Assembly: GCA_023488455.1 (NCBI GenBank)
Contig: JAMDDV010000015.1
Location: 1-64,000, forward strand
Length of the DNA stretch: 64,000 nt
Reading direction: 5' to 3'
From: Actinomycetota bacterium
Lineage (GTDB): Bacteria; Actinomycetota; Humimicrobiia; Hakubellales; JAMDDV01
Both the position numbers and the translations under genes were made by a program. The notes beneath the pieces were generated by a model that ran no database searches, had not been told where the DNA came from, and was given only the letters and a program-made list of their open reading frames with translations. Below, one piece after another: positions 33,790 to 42,696 of this stretch. Position 1 is the stretch's first letter. Each line of letters opens with the position of its first letter.

Positions 33790-33831
33790 CATATTTTATA
33801 TCATATTAATATGACAAAAGAGGGCAATTTA
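33790..33831. repeat. Right direct repeat (att) of the 13.3-kb element
   Basis: Copy of 20520-20562 with T to C at the 26th base and one A fewer. It lies in the upstream region of the PAS-GGDEF-HD gene, which starts at about 33849. Confidence 0.85.
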
Positions 33832-33848
33832 TTTCCTATCTACCAATT

Positions 33849-35678
33849 TTGGATCGTAAAGGCGACACAAAAATATTATTTTATTATTTTAATAGTAACT
33901 GTAAAATAGAAATTGTGACAAAATATAAAGATCTTGCTAACAGCATTACTGATATATTCTTTGCCTTTGATCATGAACTGAGATATACATTCTGGAACAA
34001 GGCATCTGAGAATTTCACCGGGATTAAGTCAAGAGATGCTATCGGTAAATCCTTCGGTGAGTTTTTCCCAGAATATAAAAACACTGAACTTGAAATTTTT
34101 TATAATAATATTCTTAAAACAAAAAAAGCTGATAAATATAAAATTCGACATATTTTTAACAACAAAGAATATTACTTCGATATCTATGCATATCCAACAA
34201 AAAACGGCATATCGGTGTTCGCAAGAGATATAACCAATGAAGTACTTTCCGAAATAAAACTACATGAAAGCGAGCATCGCTACAAGGAGTTATTCGATAA
34301 CTCGCCAGATGGAATATACATAAGCACAACAGAAGGCAGATTTACCTATGCCAATCCTTCCTTAGCAAAAATGTTGGGTTATGACAGTCAAAAAGAATTG
34401 CTTAATGTCGACATATCCAGAGATTTATATTTCTCAGAACAGGAAAGGCCAAAATCTCATGAAAGAGACAAGCCGGTAATCACAAGACTTAAAAAGAAGG
34501 ATGGCAGTGAAGTTTGGGTTGAGATACATTCACACGTCGTAAAGAATGAAAACGGCGAGCCAATATACTATCAGGGCATCACAAGAGATATAACTGAAAG
34601 AAAAAAGAATGAAGAAGAATTAAAATATCAGGCAACTCATGACAAGCTCACCAGCATCTACAATAGGTTTTTCTTTGAAGAACAGATGAAATTAATTTCC
34701 AAGGAAAGAAACCTGAACGTTGGCATTCTTGTAATAGACGTTGATGGATTGAAATATATAAATGATACTCTTGGCCACCACCGAGGGGACAGCTTACTAA
34801 TTGAATTAACCTCTTTGCTAACCAGCACTTTCAGACCGGCAGATATCATTGCAAGAATAGGTGGAGATGAGTTTGCGATCATAATAAGACAAATTGATAC
34901 CAAAACAATAAAGGAATTAGCTGATAGACTCAAAAATAAGATTACAGAGCATAATATAAGCCTAAAAAAACATCAAAATCCAATAAGCATATCTATTGGC
35001 TATGCTGTGAAAGATATCGATACTAAAACTTTAGAACAAACCTTCAAACAGGCTGATGAAATGCTCTTCAGAGAAAAAATACCCAAACGCGATGATGTCA
35101 GAATCTCGGTATTGAATGTTCTTAAAGCAACAATGCTTGAGAAAGATCACAATACCGAAGAGCATATGGCAAGATTGAAAGAAATCGCTGTTGCCCTTGG
35201 CAGAGCAACCAGGCTTGATGAACACGAGATGAAGAAACTGACTTTAACAACTGAACTACATGATATTGGTAAAGTTATCATTCCTGAACATATTTTGAAC
35301 AAAAAAGGAGTTCTAACGCAGAAGGAATATGAGATTGTAAAGAAACACACAGAGGCTGGATATAGGATTGCAAAAGCCACCCCTGAAATATCTGATATTG
35401 CAAATTATATACTCCACTCCCACGAAAGATGGGATGGTCAAGGTTATCCAAAAGGACTTGGTGGTGATGAGATACCACTAATATCCAGGATGGTTTTCAT
35501 CATTGATAGCTATGATGCCATGACCGATAATAGACCCTACAGCGTTGCAATGCCGATGAAGGCTGCGATTGAGGAATTAAAGAAAAATGCTGGTACACAG
35601 TTCGATCCATATTTAGTAAAAATTTTCATCAATAAAATCCTTCCAAAAAAAATAGATTTGATTGTTCATAACCAGTAA
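33849..35678 (+). CDS. PAS-PAS-GGDEF-HD-GYP signalling protein
   Basis: A 609-residue cytoplasmic sensor related in layout to 16339-18252: two PAS domains (about residues 28-130 and 140-255), a GGDEF domain with RIGGDEFAI and an HD-GYP domain with HDIGKVIIP and a final HERWDGQGYP. Both cyclic di-GMP synthesis and hydrolysis motifs are intact. The start is TTG 33849 with no ribosome-binding site, 17 bp after the right att copy, so the element may have replaced the original 5' end. An alternative start (GTG near 33916) would begin at VTKYKDLAN. Confidence 0.85.
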   Translation: MDRKGDTKILFYYFNSNCKIEIVTKYKDLANSITDIFFAFDHELRYTFWNKASENFTGIKSRDAIGKSFGEFFPEYKNTELEIFYNNILKTKKADKYKIRHIFNNKEYYFDIYAYPTKNGISVFARDITNEVLSEIKLHESEHRYKELFDNSPDGIYISTTEGRFTYANPSLAKMLGYDSQKELLNVDISRDLYFSEQERPKSHERDKPVITRLKKKDGSEVWVEIHSHVVKNENGEPIYYQGITRDITERKKNEEELKYQATHDKLTSIYNRFFFEEQMKLISKERNLNVGILVIDVDGLKYINDTLGHHRGDSLLIELTSLLTSTFRPADIIARIGGDEFAIIIRQIDTKTIKELADRLKNKITEHNISLKKHQNPISISIGYAVKDIDTKTLEQTFKQADEMLFREKIPKRDDVRISVLNVLKATMLEKDHNTEEHMARLKEIAVALGRATRLDEHEMKKLTLTTELHDIGKVIIPEHILNKKGVLTQKEYEIVKKHTEAGYRIAKATPEISDIANYILHSHERWDGQGYPKGLGGDEIPLISRMVFIIDSYDAMTDNRPYSVAMPMKAAIEELKKNAGTQFDPYLVKIFINKILPKKIDLIVHNQ

Positions 35679-35731
35679 TTCAAGATTTTAGGAAAACTAA
35701 ATCCTGAATCTTATATTATAATAAAAAACTT

Positions 35732-37759
35732 ATGAAAAACCTCAAGTCAGAAAGAATTGAAAGATTTAAGCAGTATTATGATTTTAAGTTGGATGATTTT
35801 CAACTGGAGGCGATATACGAGGTAGAGGCCGGGAAATCGGTCATTGTCTCCGCCCCAACATCAGCAGGTAAAACCATAATTGCCGAGTTCGCAATTGACA
35901 GAAGTTTGGAAAAAGGCGAGCGGGTGATCTATACAACCCCGCTGAAGGCGCTCTCCAATCAGAAATTCAGGGATTTCAAGAAAAGGTTTGGCGAACAAAA
36001 TATAGGCATAATGACGGGGGATGTCGTCATCAACCGCGAAGCGCCTGTGCTCATAATGACTACCGAGATATTCAGAAATATGCTGTATCAGGACATCTCA
36101 TCTATAGGTGGTGTAGGCTGTGCGGTCCTTGACGAAATTCACTATATAACCGACGAAGAACGCGGGACAGTATGGGAAGAAGTCATAATAAGCTGCCCCC
36201 CTGAAATCCAGCTCGTAACCCTGAGCGCATCAGTAGAATCAATAGAAAGATTTGCCAGATGGGTCTCCAGCCTGAAGGGAAAGGAGATGGCGGTGATCGA
36301 GAGCAGGAAAAGACCCGTTCCCCTCACTCATTACTACTTCTTTCAGGGAGAGTTCTATCCGTTCCTGAAAAAAGGGGTCGTCCAGCAAAATGAGACCAGT
36401 AAGATCAAAAACAAGGTCGCTTTGCTGCATAGGAAAGCGCCGCGTGGTCAATTCATAAAACAGTACGGAAACCCAAGGTTCACTGCTCAGATGGAACTCT
36501 CGCTGTTGAAAGAATTGCAGAGAAATGAGATGCTCCCCGCGATATTTTTCAAGTTCAGTCGTTCTGGATGCGATACCTCAGCAGCAAGAGCAAGGAAAAA
36601 GAATATGCTCCAGTTAGATGACGACGAAAGCACAAAAATTCTTGAATTCCAGGAAAAATTTCTAAAGGAACTCTCAGAAGATGAGCTGAAGCTCAGACAG
36701 ACCGATCAGGTATTCTATCTCTCAAGGAGAGGAGTTGGTGTCCATCACGCAGGTCTTATCCCAAAATTAAAAGAATATATAGAGCTACTATTCACGATGG
36801 GGCTGCTGAAAGTCGTATTTGCCACGGAAACCCTCGCTCTTGGGATAAACATGCCTGCCAGGACCACAGTTATCACAACCTTCTCAAAATACGGGGGTAA
36901 CGAAAAGCACAGGATCCTGCTGCCAAATGAATACATTCAGCTAACTGGCAGGGCAGGCCGACGCGGTATAGATGCCTCAGGCAATGCAGTCGTTCCGTTT
37001 GAGGTGTGGACGCAGCCGCAGAAAGTATTTGAAATCGCAGCAAGCCCACCCGATGAGATAACGAGCAGCTTTCGGCTGAGCTACAATACAGTCCTGAACG
37101 TCATAGAAAATCACGGCTTTGATGATGCGCTGCCCTTTCTCAAGCAAAGTTTTGCTTACTATTTGGCAAAACTTTACAGGATTAACATCGGCGAGTTTGA
37201 CAAAACTTTTCACGGCATCACCAAGATACTCAGATACTTCGGGTATCTGCTTGATGGTGAGCTCACTCAGAAAGGATACGCACTCCGCTTCCTGCACGGC
37301 GCAAACGAGCTTTTAATCAGCGAACTAATTGACGCTGGGCTGCTTGATGAGCTATCTGCTCAGGAAATCTGTGCTCTTTTATCTGCATTTGCTTATGATT
37401 GCGACAAAAATGACAGGATGGAATACCACCTCCCGAAGTTGTTCAGGGCGAACATCAAGATAACTATCGATGGACTTTTGAAAAAGATTCAAAAGATGGA
37501 ACGTCCTGGAAAGACCCTGACCGCCGGGCCAAACTATGGGGCATCGGGCTCGATCTACTTATGGAGCAAAGGGATTGGCTTTGCGGAACTCGCCAACCAG
37601 AGCCAGTTAGACGAGGGAGATACCATAAGAAGCATAAGGCAGACAGTTGAGATAATAAGGCAGGTTCAAAAATATATATCATCATCAGATGACCTGCGCG
37701 AAAAACTGGAGATAGCATTGAGCCTGCTCTACCGCGACATCATCGTAGTGAATATTTAG
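35732..37759 (+). CDS. Ski2/HelY-type DEAD/DEAH-box helicase
   Basis: A 675-residue superfamily 2 helicase. Motifs: APTSAGKTIIAEFA (I), TTPLKALSNQK (Ia), VLDEIHYITDEERG (II, DEIH), LSASVES (III), VVFATETLALGINMPA (V) and QLTGRAGRRGID (VI). This is the Ski2-like group, in bacteria represented by HelY of Actinobacteria; it is shorter than the roughly 900-residue HelY and lacks much of its C-terminal region. An RNA processing or decay role is expected. The stop overlaps rlmN by 4 bp, convergently. Confidence 0.85.
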   Translation: MKNLKSERIERFKQYYDFKLDDFQLEAIYEVEAGKSVIVSAPTSAGKTIIAEFAIDRSLEKGERVIYTTPLKALSNQKFRDFKKRFGEQNIGIMTGDVVINREAPVLIMTTEIFRNMLYQDISSIGGVGCAVLDEIHYITDEERGTVWEEVIISCPPEIQLVTLSASVESIERFARWVSSLKGKEMAVIESRKRPVPLTHYYFFQGEFYPFLKKGVVQQNETSKIKNKVALLHRKAPRGQFIKQYGNPRFTAQMELSLLKELQRNEMLPAIFFKFSRSGCDTSAARARKKNMLQLDDDESTKILEFQEKFLKELSEDELKLRQTDQVFYLSRRGVGVHHAGLIPKLKEYIELLFTMGLLKVVFATETLALGINMPARTTVITTFSKYGGNEKHRILLPNEYIQLTGRAGRRGIDASGNAVVPFEVWTQPQKVFEIAASPPDEITSSFRLSYNTVLNVIENHGFDDALPFLKQSFAYYLAKLYRINIGEFDKTFHGITKILRYFGYLLDGELTQKGYALRFLHGANELLISELIDAGLLDELSAQEICALLSAFAYDCDKNDRMEYHLPKLFRANIKITIDGLLKKIQKMERPGKTLTAGPNYGASGSIYLWSKGIGFAELANQSQLDEGDTIRSIRQTVEIIRQVQKYISSSDDLREKLEIALSLLYRDIIVVNI

Positions 37760-38826
37760 TGCTGCAAGGCGGCACCGAGCTGACCGCATGCCGCAAAAAT
37801 ATCCGAACCAGGACTTTCTCTGACCGTAACGTTAACTCGTCTTTTCCGCAGTACATTTCCAAAATACTGCACCCTCGATAGATCGGACGGCTCATAACCA
37901 CAGAAGGTCCTGTTATATCTTATCAGGTTGACATGATAGAGCGGATTTTCTCCGATCATGAGCGCAAGCTGAACAGCATCCTCATCAGAATCATTTATTC
38001 CTTTTATGAGCACGTACTCAAAAAACAGTTTACGGTGCGTCTTCTTTATATATCTGTAACAGGAATTAAAGAGGGATTCCAGATTATATGTTCTATTTAC
38101 GGGCATGATGCGATCTCGCTTTTCATCCGTTGTGGCGTTCAGCGATATTGCCAGGTTAACCTGTGAGTTCAGCTCTGTGAACTTTTCAATACCTGGCACT
38201 ATGCCGCTTGTGGAAATGGAGATTCGCCTTGCCCCAAAGTACATCCCGTCCTTGCTGTTTAATAAATCTATTGCGCTCATGACATTCTCAAAATTAAAAA
38301 ACGGCTCGCCCATGCCCATGAAAACGACATTAGTGGCCTTCTCGTTCTCTTTCACTAGCATTAATGTGAAATAAAGAACCTGGTCCAGGATCTCATAGGT
38401 GCTCAGGTTCCTGGTGAACCCGAGTTGTCCCGTCTGGCAAAACAAGCAACCCAAAGCGCACCCTACCTGAGAAGATACGCATACTGAATTCCTCCCATCT
38501 TTAAAACGCATCAACACCGCCTCGATCCTGTTCGAATCCTCAAGGGAAAACACTGCCTTAACGGCACTTTCATCGCTGGATCGTACGAGTTTAACTTCGC
38601 GTACTGTTGTGATCGGAAGTTCTGCCGTAAGCTGATCCCTTAAATCTCTCGGCAGCTCTGTAATATCAAGGAAAGATTCCTTCAAATCCTTGTACATGGC
38701 ACTGAAAATCTGCTTGAAACGGTAAGGAGGTTCGCCACTCTGTGCAAGTATTACTTTTAACTTATCTAAGTCCAAAATGTACCTGTTATCTACTTTGGAA
38801 ACCTGAAATGTGCCAGTATCACCCAT
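37756..38826 (-). CDS. rlmN: 23S rRNA (adenine-2503-C2)-methyltransferase
   Basis: A 356-residue radical SAM methyltransferase that methylates A2503 of 23S rRNA and a set of tRNAs. It has the CxxxCxxC cluster CALGCLFC, FMGMGEPFFNFENV, and the catalytic cysteine close to the C-terminus in FAACGQLG. The start ATG lies inside the end of the DUF1287 gene (37-bp overlap). The motifs favour RlmN over the antibiotic-resistance Cfr form. Confidence 0.92.
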   Translation of the reverse strand: MGDTGTFQVSKVDNRYILDLDKLKVILAQSGEPPYRFKQIFSAMYKDLKESFLDITELPRDLRDQLTAELPITTVREVKLVRSSDESAVKAVFSLEDSNRIEAVLMRFKDGRNSVCVSSQVGCALGCLFCQTGQLGFTRNLSTYEILDQVLYFTLMLVKENEKATNVVFMGMGEPFFNFENVMSAIDLLNSKDGMYFGARRISISTSGIVPGIEKFTELNSQVNLAISLNATTDEKRDRIMPVNRTYNLESLFNSCYRYIKKTHRKLFFEYVLIKGINDSDEDAVQLALMIGENPLYHVNLIRYNRTFCGYEPSDLSRVQYFGNVLRKRRVNVTVRESPGSDIFAACGQLGAALQH

Positions 38827-39602
38827 TTTGTTAAAACATCCTGCTCTGCAGCATATCCAGGATCGTAATAGTTATGTATCACCAGCGGATAGTTCTCATT
38901 ATTCAGTCTATCGCTGAGTATGCCGCAGTGGTCAGCAAACTCATCACCCGTGAATTCCCAGAATACAATATCCCCGGGCGCCCACTCCCTGAGGTTCGAC
39001 CCATCATCTACATCCACTATCGTGGTGAGTTCCCTGCCAAATCGCTTAAAGAAGATAACCATATTTTCCGCTCGCCTGTAATCGATATTTGGGTCACTAA
39101 CCTTTTGCTCCCACCGCCACAGTGGATATTCACCGGGGTTACTGGCTATATCGGCGTTGATCAACTCTTTTAAATCATATCCTGCATTTCTGAGTGCCCT
39201 GATCACAAGATCGGTGGCTACGCCGCGATCATCAGGAGGATCACCACCTGGAAAATAGTTCGTCTTATCATCCATTACAAGTATATTTTTAACACCTTTT
39301 TCAACTTCAAGCTTTGCACCTTCCAGTATGTCAAGCTGGTCGTTTACTCCATCCATGTCTTTGTCAGTCGTGATATTCAGGTATTCCACATTTGCATACG
39401 GTATTCTTGGAAGCTGCTCGGAAAGGGAGGGACCGGTAGGTCGTGGTGGTTGTGGCTTTAAATTAGTCTGATAGGCAACTATTGCCAGGATGATCAGCAG
39501 AAGAAGAACGAGCGCTACTATTGGAGTACGGTTGAACCGTGGTTTTTTAAATGAACCGGATTCACGTTCCTCATATTTGTACTCTCTGAACTTTATCTTC
39601 AA
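38790..39602 (-). CDS. DUF1287 protein with N-terminal membrane anchor
   Basis: A 270-residue protein: short cytoplasmic part, one transmembrane helix (ALVLLLLIILAIVAY), then a DUF1287 domain, recognisable by DDKTNYFPGGDPPDDRGVATDL and GDIVFWEFTGDEFADHCGIL. DUF1287 is an NlpC/P60-like fold presumed to act on cell wall or peptides; the usual Cys-His pair is HCG plus LVIHNYY. The start TTG 39602 overlaps the UbiB stop as TTGA with AAGGAGG upstream, which suggests coupled translation; a longer TTG start at 39635 is also open. Confidence 0.75.
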   Translation of the reverse strand: MKIKFREYKYEERESGSFKKPRFNRTPIVALVLLLLIILAIVAYQTNLKPQPPRPTGPSLSEQLPRIPYANVEYLNITTDKDMDGVNDQLDILEGAKLEVEKGVKNILVMDDKTNYFPGGDPPDDRGVATDLVIRALRNAGYDLKELINADIASNPGEYPLWRWEQKVSDPNIDYRRAENMVIFFKRFGRELTTIVDVDDGSNLREWAPGDIVFWEFTGDEFADHCGILSDRLNNENYPLVIHNYYDPGYAAEQDVLTKWVILAHFRFPK

Positions 39603-41278
39603 CCCCTCCTTCTCAAAATTGAGATCACGAGCCAAATGCCAAGCAGTGCCGCAGGGATAAGGACTGGAACTGCCATCAAAATAACGTATCGGGGAAGAAG
39701 CCTGGCTGAAACTACTATGAAAGCCGATCCAACAACAAAGCTCGCAATGAGTATGCTTAAGGCGAGCTGGTCTATAGTCCTCCTTATCGTGTATATCAGC
39801 TCATCAAAGCCGGCCATATTTATATTCATCCGTAGTTTATCTTTTTCTGCCTTATCAAGAACGGATGATACTTGATCAGGAATTCTCCTCAATGTCCAGG
39901 TGAGCTCTTTAACATCTCTTATAAATTCAGGTCCCCAGGTCAAAGGATTAAAAGCTTGAGTGGTAAGTTTTGTAGCATACTCCTTGCCTATCTCAATTAT
40001 GTTGAAGTCCGGGTCCAACTTTTCTCCAACTCCCTCAAGCTCTATTAACGTTTTTAACAAAAGAGTGAGATCAGAAGGCAATGCAAACCTGAACTTCACG
40101 ACAATTTTTATGAATTCATTCAAGAGTTCCGACATCTTAAACTGTTTTAATCTTATGTCGTAATAACGCAACATCATATCGTTTATTTCTTTTATGAACG
40201 CGCGCAAATTTGTTCCCTCGGGAAGCGCCTCCATCTCATCAAAAATTTCAGCTATAGCGCTTGCATCTCTATCTACCAGTGCTAGAAATAGATCTGATGC
40301 ATGTTTTTTCATCTCTTTGGTCATTATTCCAACCATCCCAAAGTCCACCAGACCTATCGTATCTTCATCTATCACCATCAGGTTGCCCGGGTGTGGATCT
40401 GCATGGAAGAACCCATCGATAAATATCATCTGCATGTACATCTCAGCCCCGATCTGGGTTATTTTTTTTGTATCGAACCCAACTTCACTCAACGATTCGC
40501 TATCAGACAGCTTAATGCCCCTGACCCTCTCCATTGTGAGGATATTGCGCGTTGTATGGTCCCAGTAAACTGAAGGAATTATGATGTGTTCACTTTCTGA
40601 AAAATTGTGCCTGAACCTTTCTATGTTTCTACCCTCAAAGGTATAGTCAAGCTCATTGGTGAGAACCTTTTTAAATTCAAGCACATTCTCTAAAAGATTA
40701 TAGTTCTTCGCCCAGAAAGTGTGCTCATCCAGAAATCTTGATTGAGTGACGAGAATATCAAGATCTGTCTCAACTATAACATCAACGTTGGGCTTCTTAA
40801 CCTTTACTACGACCTCACTTCCATCCTTCAAGATTGCGCGGTGAACTTGACCGATCGAAGCTGATGCTATCGGAGTCTTCTCAAACTCAATGAACAGTTC
40901 TTCAATTGGACTTTTTAGCTCTTCTTCCACAATCCTTTTTATGTCATCAAAGTCGGCAGAGGTAACCTCATCCTGGAGCTTTTCAAGTTCTATGATAAAT
41001 GGTTGTGGTATCAAGTCTGGTCTCGTGCTCGCGAGTTGTCCAAGCTTTATAAACGCGGGCCCGAGCTTCTCGATGCTCATCCGCAACCTGACTGCAATCG
41101 GCAACTTCTTAATCTTCCCAGGAGGATGAAAAAAGATCCCTAAGGTGGACGAAAAGAATCGGTTCACCCCAAAATAATCAAGCAAATTTATCAAACCATA
41201 GCTCGTCATTATTTTGGCGATTTCCCGGTAACGTCGAAAATATTTAATAGTCTTCAGCCGATAAGTCGACAAACCCAA
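39599..41278 (-). CDS. ABC1/UbiB/AarF-family atypical kinase
   Basis: A 559-residue protein with the family marks KLGQLASTRPDLIP (KxGQ), ASIGQVHRA (A-rich loop), VVKVKKPNV (ATP lysine), HADPHPGNLMV and LVDFGMVG. Two transmembrane helices stand at the C-terminus, so it is membrane-bound. Family members help with quinone and isoprenoid-lipid metabolism, and the group in bacteria without ubiquinone has unknown substrates. The start is TTG preceded by GAGGAG. It leads a minus-strand unit with the DUF1287 and rlmN genes. Confidence 0.88.
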   Translation of the reverse strand: MGLSTYRLKTIKYFRRYREIAKIMTSYGLINLLDYFGVNRFFSSTLGIFFHPPGKIKKLPIAVRLRMSIEKLGPAFIKLGQLASTRPDLIPQPFIIELEKLQDEVTSADFDDIKRIVEEELKSPIEELFIEFEKTPIASASIGQVHRAILKDGSEVVVKVKKPNVDVIVETDLDILVTQSRFLDEHTFWAKNYNLLENVLEFKKVLTNELDYTFEGRNIERFRHNFSESEHIIIPSVYWDHTTRNILTMERVRGIKLSDSESLSEVGFDTKKITQIGAEMYMQMIFIDGFFHADPHPGNLMVIDEDTIGLVDFGMVGIMTKEMKKHASDLFLALVDRDASAIAEIFDEMEALPEGTNLRAFIKEINDMMLRYYDIRLKQFKMSELLNEFIKIVVKFRFALPSDLTLLLKTLIELEGVGEKLDPDFNIIEIGKEYATKLTTQAFNPLTWGPEFIRDVKELTWTLRRIPDQVSSVLDKAEKDKLRMNINMAGFDELIYTIRRTIDQLALSILIASFVVGSAFIVVSARLLPRYVILMAVPVLIPAALLGIWLVISILRRRG

Positions 41279-41329
41279 ATTTTCTCCTCTTTTTTACTTG
41301 GGCGAATAAAATGGTAACATAATCAGAAA

Positions 41330-42136
41330 TTGCATAAAAGGAAGGCAGCAATAGCTCACGCACGTAAGTACAGAAAAGCAAAAAGGTTTCTTGCAATATT
41401 TGGCCTGGTGATATTCTCGCTGGCAGTCATGACGTTGAACTCTGTCTCCCTGAAGTATACTAACTCGCTTAAGACCGCGCAAAGCAAAACCATCACTACC
41501 ATCACCACAAAACAACCGGCTGAACAACAAGCCAGTGAAGAGAAAAAGATCACCACATATGGGCTTGAAAATTATTCAGATAGCTATGCCTTCTATCTAT
41601 TTGGATTCATAAAAAACAACAGCGCAAGAAGCATGCCCTTAAATATAAAGGCATCATACTTTTTAAAGAATGATAAAGACGAAACTATAGCTTTTATTGT
41701 TGATTACCCGATAATAGACTATCTGCCACCCCTTGGTGAGGCTCCATTTGCCATTGCCATAGATAAAGTCACGGGGCAAAAATACGAAAAATATGTACTG
41801 AAAATGATAGAGGACGGCTGGCAGGAGGTTGATACCAAGAATATCTACAAGATTGAGTTTAGTGAATCAGAGCTGATCTATGAAAAAGGTATCAATAGCT
41901 TAACCGCAAGGATCAAAAACAATGAGGATATCAAGATAGACAGAATGGCAGTTTATGCCACCTTCCTTGATAAGAATGGGAAAATAATAACGGTGGATGT
42001 AAAGATTTTGTACGATCTCAAACCAAAAACAGGTACCAAATTTTTACTGGAGGGCAATTCCTTTCAAATTTATCAAAAAAGAGCTTCGAGCGTGAAGCTT
42101 TACGCGTTCCAGGATTTAAATACGATTATCCGTTAA
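41330..42136 (+). CDS. Membrane-anchored extracytoplasmic protein, unknown
   Basis: A 268-residue protein: basic N-terminus MHKRKAAIAHARKYRKAKR, one transmembrane helix, then an outer region with two beta-rich parts (about 75-160 and 165-260) whose patterns IKNNEDIKIDRMAVYATFLDK resemble FxLYD-type domains. The family is not certain. TTG 41330 has no good ribosome-binding site. It converges with the next lipoprotein gene, with an 11-bp overlap. Confidence 0.5.
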   Translation: MHKRKAAIAHARKYRKAKRFLAIFGLVIFSLAVMTLNSVSLKYTNSLKTAQSKTITTITTKQPAEQQASEEKKITTYGLENYSDSYAFYLFGFIKNNSARSMPLNIKASYFLKNDKDETIAFIVDYPIIDYLPPLGEAPFAIAIDKVTGQKYEKYVLKMIEDGWQEVDTKNIYKIEFSESELIYEKGINSLTARIKNNEDIKIDRMAVYATFLDKNGKIITVDVKILYDLKPKTGTKFLLEGNSFQIYQKRASSVKLYAFQDLNTIIR

Positions 42137-42620
42137 CCGCCTGGTACAAAATCTCCAGTTTAACCAGACCGCTAACCGGATTGTTCAAATATTTAGGATT
42201 GCCAAAAAAAACAAGACCCCGATTTTTCTCTCCAAGCGGAATTAATATTTTATTTACTGTCACCTTTGCAGGACTGTTGGCAACAGTCACCACTATTTCA
42301 GTTGGTGCAATGTAGTTCAGCTCGATAAACGATTCTGCCTTTTTCAGCTCTTCAACAGTTTCAGGTTTTATCTCCATATCCTGGGTACTGAGCTTGGTCA
42401 CAAAAGAATTCCTAATCACCTTCATTAAGACCTTAAAAAGTTCATCCTGGGGCCCTATTATCATTGTTGAGCCCTCTTCATTTTTTAAAAGCATGGAATT
42501 TGGGTCTGGAATATCGACAGTAGTACCCGGCTTGCAACCGCTAAGAACAAACATAGCAAGGATAGCTGCCAACAGGATAACGATAATTATTCTTAAATTT
42601 TTAGGACCTAAGACTATCAT
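42126..42620 (-). CDS. Lipoprotein, unknown function
   Basis: A 164-residue protein with a hydrophobic leader and lipobox VLSGCKPG, so a lipid-modified N-terminal cysteine is expected. The mature part of about 135 residues has no recognised domain; it is alpha/beta in pattern and ends LVKLEILYQAVNG. It is transcribed away from the ABC exporter genes that start 76 bp upstream. Confidence 0.55.
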   Translation of the reverse strand: MIVLGPKNLRIIIVILLAAILAMFVLSGCKPGTTVDIPDPNSMLLKNEEGSTMIIGPQDELFKVLMKVIRNSFVTKLSTQDMEIKPETVEELKKAESFIELNYIAPTEIVVTVANSPAKVTVNKILIPLGEKNRGLVFFGNPKYLNNPVSGLVKLEILYQAVNG

Positions 42621-42696
42621 ATTCAGATACTTATTTTCCTGATAACATTATTCATTCTAACAGAAAAATTATCTTGAAAAAGGTTTAATCTATAAA

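Larger units (their letters stand above)
20520..33831. mobile_element. 13.3-kb integrated element bounded by a ~42-bp direct repeat, with tyrosine recombinase at its right end
   Basis: The same sequence occurs at 20520-20562 and 33790-33831, one base substitution and one A-run length difference apart. Between them the DNA is AT-rich and carries a recombinase at the right border (32741-33661), a replication gene with an iteron array, phage-like small genes and several defence-like genes. Outside the repeats, the pfk and PAS-GGDEF-HD genes would be divergent neighbours. The lack of structural or conjugation genes suggests a small replicating integrative element or a satellite. Confidence 0.8.

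Noticed and set aside
33811..33909. ATG frame inside the right att sequence as the true start of the sensor gene
   Set aside because: The frame meets a stop after 32 codons and does not join the PAS domain; kept only as a note on gene disruption.
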